A stretch of 64,000 nt of DNA from Erythroxylum novogranatense (Eukaryota; Streptophyta; Magnoliopsida; Malpighiales; Erythroxylaceae), in contig CM057233.1 of assembly GCA_029891385.1 (NCBI GenBank), forward strand, positions 28,619,540-28,683,539, in the 5' to 3' direction. The notes beneath the pieces are model-generated. The model did no database searches. It saw nothing but the letters and a program-made list of their open reading frames with translations, and was not told where the DNA came from. A program made the position numbers and the translations under genes. Below, piece after piece: positions 45,741 to 57,553 of the stretch (within the stretch, counting starts at the first letter, position 1; each line of letters starts with the position of its first letter).

Positions 45741-46229
45741 GTAACTAAAGATGAAGATGGTAGCTTTAAGCTGCTAATCTTCTACTATTTGCTACTCTTT
45801 GCATTCTATTTTTAGCTCTTATTTGTATTCTCTTAGTGATTTATAGTCAGTTATATCACCTGCTTCTTCTCAGGAGTATTGTAGTTAATTACAGGCGCTC
45901 TCTTCTTTCCTTTACCCTTTTCATATTCAACTTCCTTATCATTTGCTTTCTTCTTAAACAATTTCATTTTCATACTTATTATGCATCCTATAATGTTTTG
46001 CCCCTTAAATTGTTTTTATCCAATAGTCAGAGGCTTTAACCAACATTTCTACCATGTCCCTCATTTTGGTTGAATTATTATAGCCTCTCACACCTACCAC
46101 TCCAGCCACTTCTACAACACCCCAAACACCTCAAAACCCTCCCATTACATCTTCTACTTTTTTAAATAAAATTGAATCCTAACATGTTCATCCTATTCAC
46201 TCCAAGTGATCCTAGGCATAAGTAACTAG
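45741..46229. other. Spacer between the copia and LINE relics
   Basis: This is T/C-rich, intron-like or leader-like sequence with a 67-codon frame (45836-46039) of hydrophobic composition and no recognisable domain. The part from about 46080 (cacctaccactccagcc) may already belong to the LINE 5' region. Confidence 0.4.
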
Positions 46230-48640
46230 CAACCTTAACCTTAAGGTTAAATTGTGCTAGTGCCCACCTAGTCCTTTAGCTGACAATCTTGTTGTCTCTC
46301 CTTCCGCATCCATTCTTCAAGCTTGTATACAGAAGTGGAAATCCATATTGGTTGGCTCTTTTCTCAATAAAAGGGTATCCTTTATAGCCATAAAAACTTG
46401 GGCTTGGAGTAATTAGAAACAATATGACCTGATTAATGACATTTTAAAATAATGAAGAACATTTTCTTCAAATTCAATGATATTAATTCAGTGAATGAGG
46501 TGATTAAAGCTAGACCTTGACATATTTACAACAAACCTTTCCTCATTCATCCATGGAGACTTGGAATCAAGTTTGACGATATTAATTTAACGAATGTTCC
46601 TTTGTGGATATTCATTCATGAAAGAACTTTAGAGTATTGGACAACTGAAGGTTTAAGTCATCTTGTATGCATCATAAAAACACCTTTGTGCTTGGATCAA
46701 GCCATTGTCTCACTGATATGCTTGAGGTTATTCCAATAATGAAATACAATGGAAATTTGCACCTGGTTGAAGATGAAGTCAAGGTCACCTATGCATGGAA
46801 ACCACCTAGTATGAAACAAAAAAAAGTATGGAAGCCTACAGGAAAGGTATGTAGCATTGTAATTTTTTTGAATTAATGTAGGAGAATGTGGAAACTTTAT
46901 AACATACTCTTAATGACCCTTTTGATTCACTAAGTAATGATCCATTCGAGGGAAACTTTGTAAAAATATTAACATCATCCAACACCATACTTGAAATGGA
47001 AAAAACCTTACCAAGTTTAAATAGTGATTCCAAACTAGTTTTTGTAACTCCAATTCCAGAATCCTCAGTTCCTATAATGGAAATCTCTTATGTCAATAGC
47101 TATACTACTTCTAATACTTATGCGGTACTTGTAATTGTATCCTCTCTTACTAACATCTATACTACTTCATATACTCCTACAATACCTGTGATTGAATCAT
47201 CACATACTACTATCTACACATTTCTCAGACAAACCTATAGAACATGCTTATCCATGTAGTGAATCCACTCAAACTTCCCAATATAAAAATGTATTCTAGC
47301 CAACCTCTAGAAGAAAATCAGGAAGAAAGAATAACCTAGGTTCTTCTACTTTGGAAAAATGACATTCTCTTCTTGGAATATCAAGGGTTTGAATTCTGCT
47401 ACAAAGTAACAATCCATTAGTAATTTTGTTGCTGATAATAACTTATCTCTGCTTGGTGTGTTGGAGACCAGACTAAATCAAAATCATCATGTTTTTCTTA
47501 ACTTGTTTCCTAACAATTGGAGAGCCATTTCTAATTCAAGTTATCATCTAAATGGAAAGATTTTGATAGTCTATAATTATGATTTGCTTTAGCTTTGAAT
47601 TCCTTTATTTATGATTAGCTCATACATCTAGAAATTAGAATTCTTAGCAGTAACCTGCTCCTAGATATTTCAATGGTTTATATATTTAATCATGTTTATA
47701 AGAGAACTCACCTCTACAATAAGCTTGAGAACATTCATCAAAGGATAAACTATTCTTAGATTTTGTTTGGTGATTTCAATGCTACGAAACATATCTATAA
47801 AGTTGATGAGAATTTCTTAACTAGAACTATGTGTGAAGACTTCAAAAATTGCATTTATGCAATTAATATTAGTGATTTGCCAAGAGGTGGAAAATATTTC
47901 ACTTGGAGTAACAAATATAAAGACTCTACTTTTCTAAGGAGAAAGCTTGATAGGGGCATGTCTAACTCGAAATAGACTCAAGTTTTCCCTAATTCTTATA
48001 TGTTATTTCCTAATCCAATGATATCTTATCATTCTCTTGTACTAATTTTCTCATATTCTTCACTATCTGTTATAAGTCATCCATTCAGATCAAAAATTTC
48101 TTATTGAGTATGGAATTTTTCAAAGATGCTGTCAAAAAAGGAATGAGCTTAATCAAATTAGGTTTTAAGAAATTTCAATGTGTTAGAAAACTCAACAGCA
48201 TCATAGAGGAAATTAAAGTCTTCCGGAGAAAAAATTGGCAACATTCACCACTTATTAAATACTACTAGAGAAGCTCTAGATGAGGCATAGAATGAGCTAA
48301 ATTTGGATCCTACAATCCCTTATTACAATAGTCTGAATTTCAAACCTTTGTAATTATATTGAAGCAACTAAGTTTGATTATTCATTGTGGAAGCAAAGGT
48401 CTTGAAACAAATGGCTAGCACATGGTGATAGAAATTCAGCTTTCTTTTATAGGTCTATCCAAGTAAGGAAATCAACCAACGAAATTGTATTTTTGATGTC
48501 TAATGGTGCTCAACTCCACTCACAAGCTGAATTTATTTCAGTGGTCATTAGACATTTTAGTCAGTTGTTAGGCTGTAAATCTTTAACCTCCTCTTTTTGT
48601 AGACTCCTTGATCAAGTTATTTAAAAAAAAGGTATCCTCA
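46230..48640 (+). pseudogene. LINE relic: DUF4283 ORF1, endonuclease, pre-RT region
   Basis: The ORF1-like part (about 46310-46870) has a DUF4283-type order: WKSILVG, VPLWIFIHERTLEYWTTEGLSH, then VKVTYAWKPP. The endonuclease (about 47360-48070) shows FSSWNIKGLN, LLGVLETRL, FGDFNATK (47766-47789) and YFTWSN with RRKLDRGM. The pre-RT region (about 48120-48630) shows WLAHGDRNSAFFYRS. Several stops and shifts interrupt each part, and the reverse transcriptase core is missing beyond about 48640. It differs from the LINE of the duplication, which holds only the 3' end, so the two cannot be compared directly. Confidence 0.7.
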
Positions 48641-48914
48641 GGTGAAGCTAATTTTTTAACATCCATAGTTTTCTATAATTCTTATAGGAATAATGAGGTC
48701 ATTTAAAACTATTTCTCATAGGTTTACACTTTTGATTGTTAAGAAGAATTTCAACCTATTTTTTTCAGTAAAGGTAATTACTGCCATCAAATAAATGTGA
48801 TTTACTATTGTTTTGTCCCTCTTGGTTAAATGATGACGATAATGCTTCTAAATATGCCATTATGATATTTGTTATAGGATTTTGTTAGAAATGCTAGCCT
48901 AATAGATCCACTTT

Positions 48915-49700
48915 GATACCACTTATTAGTCCTTATTAGCACATTAAAGGGGGTGAATTAGGTGTTTTAAAAAATTAAAAACTTTTCTAAACAATGTACT
49001 CAATTAACAATAATCAGTGTAAAAAAAGGATATAAATCAACTAAATAATTGAACAATACTTTAAAGAGGATAGAGAACAAAGAATGTTAAATGATTTTGG
49101 TGGTTCCATAAACAACCCTTGCCTATGTCCACTTCCAAGATTCTTCTTGGAATTTTGTTATAATTCTTCTTTCCAGACAAAGAATAACCTTAACCTCACT
49201 TAGATCACCCTTAAGTACAATAATATATTTCCCAAGCAAAATATTACATCTTAAAGTTCCTCACTTTATAACTTGATAACTCCAAAATAGCTTACTCATA
49301 TAAATATGAAATAATGATGCTCAAATGATTGAAAAATACTTTGAAATGTGTGTATACAGTATCCAAAACCTTCTTAATTCTAAAATTAATGAGAAAATGC
49401 CTATTTATAGTATATTGGGACCCTTTCTAGTCGTTAGAGCAAATAACTAACTGTTACAATGACCACTATATATAGTCGTAACGTTGCTAGTCAACCAATA
49501 TGCATTAAAGGCACCAAAATCACTAGCCATTGGAATATTGATTAACCAGTAGGCATATTAGTCGATCGGTAATTTAACAATGTTATAACAAATTTTAAGG
49601 TATATCAAATTTAACAACTTTAACCTATATTAGTTGATCACTAACCTATATAGGTTAACCAATCACCCTAAAAACATGATTTTAATGCCTTCAAATGCTC
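48915..49700 (-). repeat. Copia-type LTR, reverse orientation, with adjoining primer site
   Basis: On the - strand the sequence reads cacctaattcacccccttt, and shortly afterwards tggtatcaaag. This is how several copia LTRs end and meet a Met-tRNA site. Further inside the LTR are gatcgactaa, ggttaatcaatattccaatgg and aacggctag-like words typical of copia LTRs. The LTR start is not defined and may lie beyond 49700. The boundaries and exact family are uncertain. Confidence 0.45.
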
Positions 49701-50451
49701 AAGACGAATTTGTTTAATACAAAGCATGATTCAACACTTTCCAATATATTCCCTAAAGAATGTTTGAAAGATCAAAAGTCAAAAGGTTTTTCTATTTAAA
49801 CAAAAAGCTTCAATGCTTCTTAATGAATGTAAAGACTTATACAATAAAGTGAAATAAAATGTTTGTGTATGGCAAGCCTTTTAGAGCATCAATTTAGTAA
49901 AGTGAGATTACAAGTAATATTATAAACTAAAAATGACCTTAATAATCCTTAAACTTCTTTTATTCTTATTTTGATCTTTATTTAGATTGTTATAAACTTT
50001 TCTTCTCCTTATCAACTTTATAAGCCATCTTCTTAGATTTATGAATTTATTTTATTCTATATTGTTTTCATCAAAATAATAAACTCATTAGTAGTAATTA
50101 TACTTTGTTATCATCAAAACAACGATTCAAACCTCCTCTAGTTTAATATAATATACTTTATACGTATAAGGCAAGAAAACTAACTACATTGAAGAAGATT
50201 ATTGATACACATAATAGATGATCAGTACTTAATTATCTTTATTTGAAATCAATCAATAAAATAATTTGAAAACAATTACTCAAACATAACATAAATTTGA
50301 TTGACTAAAGATCATGATTAAGACGCATATTCATAATCTGCCTTGGTATATAATGTAGGAAGGTTAAACAGCTTTAGCAAGAAACTCTTCTCTCATAGAA
50401 AAATTCTCTAATTTGTGTTTTGTTCAGATGATACTCATCAAGCTTTAATTG

Positions 50452-50484
<33 letters not shown>

Positions 50485-50610
50485 CAAATTTATTAAATGT
50501 TCTTTAATAGATAAGCATCAAAAGTCATACCTGATACTCATCAAGTATGTCCTTTATAATCATTATGATTGATCATGCTTTTATTACAAGCATGCTTTAA
50601 TCCACTGGGT
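49701..50610. other. AT-rich spacer with a TA microsatellite
   Basis: No gene is supported. A (TA)n run of about 23 bp at 50454-50476 passes into acacac. Three words containing gatactcatcaag (50431, 50529 and a partial) are scattered here. The left part may still belong to the reverse copia LTR. Confidence 0.4.
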
Positions 50611-50619
50611 ACAATTAAA

Positions 50620-51210
50620 AATATTTCTTTAATTTTCCCTTACTGATGAGGAATGAGATAATGTGGAAGTTCTTCACAAGTTGCTGAAAATATTTTATGA
50701 TGCTTATAAAATTTTTTGATTCAAAATATCCAATATTTACTTTAAAGATGTATAGAAAATTAAAAGATATTTGAAAGATGTTGCAGAAAATCTTTCTCTA
50801 TTTATGGCTAGTATAATCTATGAGATGTAGAAGAAATTTGACAAGTATTCATCAAATTACTTTTGTTATTATCATGTGATGCTATTATGGCCAAATTGAC
50901 ATAACATGATAATTTCACTATATCTAATTTTGTTACTGAAGAAGACCTTCTTTATGATGGTTGAGTGTTACAAAAGTAATGGAGAAGATAATATCACTCA
51001 AAATATTGAATTTTTCTAATTTGAATAACATTAAAAGAAGTCGGATTTTGAAGAATCTAATTGCAAAGAACATATCAATGTTCCATCATATATTTGTTTA
51101 AAAGAGTATAATATGGATCCATATAGTAATATTGATATATTATAAATATTGAAATGTGATTTTAAAAGGTTTCTTACTTTGAGTATATTGGTTAGAGATC
51201 TTTTTTAAGA
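50620..51210 (+). pseudogene. hAT transposase C-terminal relic
   Basis: Islands match the DUF4413-to-dimerisation part of plant hAT transposases. They are DNVEVLHKLLKIFYDAYK (50655-50710, preceded by TGA where a Trp codon is usual), SNIYFKDVYRKL (about 50730), and the C-terminal dimerisation word KRFLTLSILVRDLF (about 51165-51207). In-frame stops are frequent. No BED zinc finger or catalytic N-terminal half is visible, and no terminal repeats were found. Confidence 0.6.
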
Positions 51211-53500
51211 ATGACAAGGGCCAGTTCAGGTCGGAGATAGAAGCAGCTCTGACTAAATTTTTTTTTAAAAATAAAACGAAATCGTTTTAAAATTTTGAGT
51301 TGAGTTTTAATTAAACTCAATTTAGGTCAGCCTATGTATAGGATTAAGTAGCACTCATAACAAAATTTTTGAATTGAAATTGAGAGGATGTTTGAATATG
51401 CTTAATTTTATCTAACTCCGACGCAAGTTGCCTTGTTGGTATTGATAACATAAGATGCAGAACAAGATTGGAATTTCGATTAGGATAATCTATCCAAAAA
51501 CTTTATATTTATGTAAAAGTGGAGTCAAAATTAATTATATTCGATCATTGAATCTATCGAATCACAGTTTCGATGCGATTATGGACCTAAAGTTTTATTC
51601 TTAATTTCTGCTTAGCCTAAGCTCATGAAAAGCCTGACTCGAACTTTGTAATTTAAGCCAAGTTCAATCTATGAAAACAAAGTCAGAACTCAGAACTGTT
51701 CATTGACTGGTTTTCCATTGTGTATAAACATGAATGCCCACGTGAACTATGACCTGAACATTATTATTTTAGTAATCCGCAAGAAGAATATATAAGCTAT
51801 ATTATATATATAAAGGCACGCATTTTATGGGGAAAGCAAAAAGATGTCGCTTCGAACATAATACTAAGTATTGGTGAACGTGAAGGAACATATACATATG
51901 TAGAGAGTGACATGCAGAATATATAAAGAAAACAAAGCTCAATTCGTTTTGCAGTAAGAGTAGAGGCTAGCAACGTCAAACATAATTTATCTTTAGGATT
52001 TGGAGACAATTGGTGGTTTGGTGTGTCCAATTAAGAGGTGTTGGGTCGGCCATTTACTAGACAATCCTTTGTGGATGTGTGACGATTGTATAATAATTCA
52101 TAGCACCCAACTTCCATGAGAACCTTATTTTATCAAAAGAAATTACAGGAGAAAAGCTTGTTCACAATTGATAAATAGTCTAGGAAAAACTACACAATCA
52201 ATCTTGATAAATAAAGATCTGCAGTCTTTCAAGTACTAAAAGAATTCATGTCTAATATACAACTACCTATATATATCGGATCACTGTTTATATAAACGAA
52301 TAATTATTTATTGTTTTATGGTTTACCTTCTCATCATTGCTTCACAAAAAGAAAAGGAAATATCATTTTCTTCAAAATTGTATAGTATGAGATACTTCTA
52401 TCTTTAAAAATGATTTTAAGTAAAGCTAACTTTCTATGCAAAAAAAGAAGAAGAAAAACTTCATTATAACTCTTTATTAAAAAAACGTGCTGAAGCACAA
52501 AGAAACAAATATTGCTAGATTGAAGAAAATATAATAGCACTCTTAATAATATCATTAGCTCAACATTTCTTCAGAAAAAGGCAAATAATAACTTGTTTTG
52601 CTTTAATCCAAATAGAAATATCCAAGCTAATCTCCAATAGTTACAAAACGACTATTATTTAGCTTCAAAAGTTACCAAACTATTATCCATATTTTAGTTT
52701 GTTCAGGATTAGCATATGAATAATAACTTAAATATATAAGCAAAAGTTAATCTATAATACCGAAACTATAGTAAACTATTGTTACTCAAAAGCTAGACTC
52801 TTCCAAATCAAAGAGTCAATAGTATTCCCCACTTTCTAGACTACCATCTCTACAAATATGCACTCCAATAGAAGAATGTTGATTGGACAACAAGTATTCA
52901 CCACGTGTAAATTGACATATTTCAATCTACAAAAATTAAGTGTACAAGTTTGAAAAGAAAGTGAAATAACTATAGAAATAATTAAATACAAATAATAAAA
53001 AAGATACTCAACTACTGGTAGGATTCAAACAATAGAGTAGAGAATATACTCTAGTGTAGGTCGTTAAAATAAACATACTCTAGGTGCAAGTTCTGATTGT
53101 TCACTTGTTTTAGGTGTAGTCTCTAATAATTCACTTGTTCTACTAATAACAACACTTATTTACTAATTATCCAATTCCTAAAAATGGCAAACATGTTAAA
53201 AGAGAACATATATTAAATCATCCAATAACAAAGGTTAAGTGAAGTAGACCTTGTCAAAAGGAATAAACGAATGCATGTTTAAAAACCTAATGCCATTTCA
53301 CACAATGGGCCGTTTTTCTTTACCCAACCCTTGTTTGCACCTACACTTTGTCCTTTGTTACTTTCTCAACCCCTTCCCCTTCCTCTCCTCCCAAAACGAG
53401 GCACACTTGTGTTAAAAACCTCAACATTTTCTCCGTCACCATTTCCCCTACCCCTTTCTATTGGACCTCAAACTTTTCTTAGAAAATTAGAACCTTTAAG
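51211..53500. other. Long AT-rich region without a recognised gene
   Basis: I read both strands and saw no domain-bearing frame; the 77-codon (51797-52030) and 73-codon (52334-52555) - strand frames look random. A C/T-rich patch at 53330-53470 (ccccttccccttcctctcctccc) resembles an inverted LTR leader and adjoins the minisatellite. Nothing else stands out. Confidence 0.4.
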
Positions 53501-53504
53501 ACGA

Positions 53505-53662
53505 ATGATGTCATCACAGATGATATGATGTCATCATAGACGATACATCTTTACAGATGATATGACATCATCACAGATGATATGACCTCATCACAGAAGA
53601 TACATCTTTACAGATGATATGACGTCATCACAGACGATATAACGTCATTACAGACGATACCA
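53505..53662. repeat. Minisatellite of gatgatatgacgtcatcacaga-type units
   Basis: About seven degenerate units of roughly 20-22 bp, with cagatgatatgacntcatcac as the core, are grouped in a higher-order pattern where every second or third unit is replaced by gatacatctttacagat. The core centres on the palindrome TGACGTCA or a one-base variant of it. It lies inside what may be an inverted LTR (53300-54500). Confidence 0.75.
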
Positions 53663-56265
53663 CTTTATACTCCTAAGTATCTCCCATTCTAAGGACCATA
53701 ACTTTCGACTCAGAGGTCCAGAAATTACATACTTTATACTATTGGAAAGATGAAAGAAAGAACTACAATTTTTTAGAAGACACCCTTCTCTAATTCAGCC
53801 TAAATCAATCCAGAATTTTCATCGAATTCAGAACATGAATTTTACATTCATCCACCAATGTACTGCTCCCAATTCTCAAATTCATGACAAATTTTGAAAT
53901 TCTTAAAGACATAATTTAAATTTGATGTCTTCATGAGAAATGTAGCCATATATCTCTAGTTTAATGCAAATCAATAATTATCTTGTTTGGATAACTAGAG
54001 AAAAAATTATGGCTAAAAGACTTAAACAAACTCAGCGAATATTTTCCAGATCAACTACCCATTTTGTTTCAAAAACTTTCCTTAGCATAGCTCAAAACAA
54101 GATCATCTTTTCTACTTCATTTACTCATCATTCTCAACTCAATATCATCCATAAAGAAATTATAATCCATGATTAATCATGAACACTAATAACAGAACAT
54201 ACATCCATATACATATCCTTCATCAACTTACTACACATATTCAACTTCATTTTTGCTTTCATTTTACTTCTAACTTTCACCTTAATTTTTCCCATTTCAT
54301 AACCTCTCATCTATCAAAAGCACCAAAGCAAAACATGAATCTATTCACACTTCTTATTTACTACTTTAATCTTGTCGATCATTTCTAATTCAAGAATTTT
54401 CATCACTTGTTCTTTACTCATGATTAATTGCCAAAAATTTATCATTTAATAGTTTTAATTTTCTAAGAAAAATTCGGGGTCTAATATAAACACAATTAAT
54501 TAACAAACTAATATAAGTCTAGCCTAAATACATACTAAATAATTAAGTTAACAATTAAATACATATCAAACTAAGCCCTAAAACATGGTGCAATTTACAC
54601 CGTCAAAATACCTTCTAAGTTACGACTTGACATGATTGCAGAAGCTTATAAGGGCTACATAAATAGCTGTGTATGTATATCTTTACACGGGCATAAAGCA
54701 TCTTCGAAGCTTCATATATTTACAATGACTCACACGGTCCTTATACATTGACTTGTATCTCCAAAGTTACTTCAAATCATCCGTTTTATGTCTTGATTTC
54801 TCTCCAACTCTTCTCCCTCTGGTCTATGAAAATAATTATCACCTAAAAATATGCTTGAAGCAAAATAAGTATAAAAAATACTATAAAATGCTCAAATAAC
54901 AAGAAAAACACACTAAATACAGATATGTAAATATAGTCAATTAATCGTATATTAGGAGACTTTCTTGCCAGGATATTAAATGGAAGAATGTCACTCATCG
55001 AGTATCCAAGTCTCAACTACTTAAGGATTATTCTAAGCTTTTTCATATAGCTCTTAGGTGTTTTGTTTTATAGCTTATGGTGGGAATGAAACGAAATAGA
55101 TTTTAAGAACAATTGTAAAGTATTAATTTGGTAATTCAAAGGATTAACAGCAGAATAAGGCAACTAGAATTGCTAAGAGGGGATGGTCTATCATTTTTTT
55201 TAGAAATGACTTTGAGCTGAAATCTTTAAATGGAAAGCTTTGATTGCAAAAGGTTATAATGAGCAATAAATACATTGCAATAAATTCTATTATGATCAAG
55301 TTACAGCCCTTTTGCTCTGCCATCTAAGTTGGTTTTAACTTGTAAGTATTAAATTATATTTGGTCTTTTGGTCCTTTTCACAGTTCGTCTCTAAGATCAG
55401 CAGACTCGACATTTAAGCAGTCTTTTACTAATATGTAAGATTACACACTCGACATTTAGTCAAGATGCTGAGCACTTGCAGTGTAAGACTCCTCGGCCCC
55501 AAATTTTCAAATCTTTCCATAAGATCTAGTTTGGATAGCATCCATGGTGTCGGGCTCAAAGTCCATAAAAACCATGACTCGCCTCATTTTTATAGTACAC
55601 TCTCTCTAAAACTGGGTGTCTAATATACCTCCTCGATGGATCAATATCATTCTCACAAGTTAAAATCATCAATATCATTCCCACACCTACCCCCTTGGAT
55701 ATGAAGAATTTCACAACTCATTTGTTGCATATTACAATTTCATCCATCAAATTGAAGTTAGTAAAACACCCGCATGCCCTTTGAACCGTATGCAAAGTTG
55801 TGAATGACGTGCAAGAATTTAAACTGATATCAGATATTACTTTGAATTATTATTAAATTATAAAATAATTTATTAATTTGTATATAATTCATATTATGAT
55901 CAAATTTTGACGGCACTCGTTAAAATATTTTATTTTAGAAATAATAACTAATTTATCATATTTTATGTTTTAAAAATTGAAACTTTTTTGAACTTAACTC
56001 TTTAACTTAACTCTTTGGTTTTTATTTATAAATTTTGTCTTCTATTTTAGTAATTCAATATAGTGATTAATACGACAGATACAACTTAGTAAAATATAAA
56101 GCAATTTTATGCTTTTTCAATCAATATAATATCAAATTCAAAATATTAACCAAAAGCCTAAGGCCATGATTCACACGAAGACTTCTTTGAAATAAACATT
56201 AACTAACAAGTTATTGATTGATATAAAAATTGATCAATTTCAAACAAAAAAAAGGTTGGTAAGTT
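53663..56265. other. Repeat-like region, possible inverted LTR, no gene
   Basis: The stretch aaggaccataactttcgactcagaggtcc (53691-53719) resembles a motif common in gypsy LTRs read backwards, so 53300-54500 may be an inverted LTR fragment. From 55470 to 55700 there is a more GC-balanced promoter-like patch with two copies of aatcatcaatatcattccc-like words. No frame carries a recognisable domain. Confidence 0.35.
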
Positions 56266-56889
56266 GTAACAAAGTTTTTGGGCGACGATTTCAAAATCAT
56301 CACTAAAAGTCAACTTTTAATAACAATTTTTAATGTTTTACATTATCGTCACTAAATGCATGTCTCTGGCGACAATTTATAAGAATCGTCACAAAAGACT
56401 CATTTTTGTGTGACAGTTTAGCATTTTTGTTATCAAAGGTCGAGCTTTTGGTGACGATGTTATGAATCGTTACAAAAACACTGTATTTTTTACGACGAAT
56501 TTTTCCAAATCATCATCAAAAGTCCAAACAACAAAATCAAATTTATGTTATTCAAAATGATTCTAAGTGTAAAAATAAATTTAGCTATCAAAATTTTAAA
56601 TCATTTCAGTAATTTATGAAACTATAAATTCAATTAAATTAATATTACATATATTTTTATTTTTATTTTTATCTTTTATCTTTTAAATTATATGATTTGA
56701 TAATTTCTTATGGTGTTCACAAAATTTTCTGAAATTTTTAACATGAAGTTTGTAATATAATGATCATATATGATTCTTATAGAAAAATAGTAAATATTGA
56801 AATATGGTAAGTAATATAATATAATGATATATGGTAAGTAATACATGATTTTAATTGAAAGTTTAACAATTCTTCTAGACAAAGCAATA

Positions 56890-57137
56890 AATATAAAGGA
56901 GTTCCCTATGTCTAGATTCCTAAGAAGGCTCCTTGCATATTCGAAGGCATCAATTGAAACAATCAATGATCTTTCCTCAGGTGTTGGTTTATTGACATCA
57001 TTTTCCAACAACTTCTTAGCTTTAACTAAATTAGCAGAAGATACAGTAAATGTTTTCCCAGATACAGTATGAATCACTAAATTAGATAAACTACACGTAT
57101 GATGCGTTTCACCTAAGAAACAAATAGTATAAAACAT
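56890..57137 (-). pseudogene. Exon-like segment, unknown protein, inside the CACTA-like element
   Basis: On the - strand an open stretch reads TCSLSNLVIHTVSGKTF, then VKAKKLLENDVNKPTPEERS and FEYARSLLRNLDIG before passing into low-complexity sequence. Its amino-acid composition is protein-like, unlike the surrounding shadow frames. I do not recognise the family. It could be part of an element-encoded TNPA-type protein or an exon captured from a host gene. Confidence 0.4.
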
Positions 57138-57429
57138 AAATAGCTAAGTCAAATGATATAAGGAAACCAAATTCAAACACATATAGACCTGATTGAATAG
57201 GCATAATTCTTGGAATCAAAAAATATTCCAAAACAACTAATTTTCTAATCCAATACAGATCATCAGGACATTGCCACCGCCTCCATTTTCATCTTTGTTC
57301 TCTTAAAGATTCGAGAAAACATTACATAATATATAATATATATGTTCATTTAATAGCTTCGTAATAGCAAATGAGATACAAATAATAAAGAAATAGAGCT
57401 AATTTGAATAATACTAAAATCTTTGATGA

Positions 57430-57553
57430 AAAAGATCGACCATTGAAGGCAAGGGGTTATTAGACTGTGATGATGAGATTTGTTGTGCATCGATATGCTC
57501 TTCTTCAGAAAGAATTTTGCCACATTCCTACCATTGGAGCTCATTTCTACCAT
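57430..57553 (-). pseudogene. Second exon-like segment, unknown protein
   Basis: On the - strand a frame upstream of the previous segment reads ILSEEEHIDAQQISSSQS, then NNPLPSMVDLFHQR, with ordinary protein composition. A stop (TAG-type) lies just before it. It could be an earlier exon of the same captured or element gene. No domain is recognised. Confidence 0.35.

Noticed and set aside
54950..55110. A LINE reverse-transcriptase fragment
   Set aside because: A few residues (KWKNVTHR, SKSQLLKDYSK) loosely recall a LINE RT segment, but no neighbouring motif supports it.
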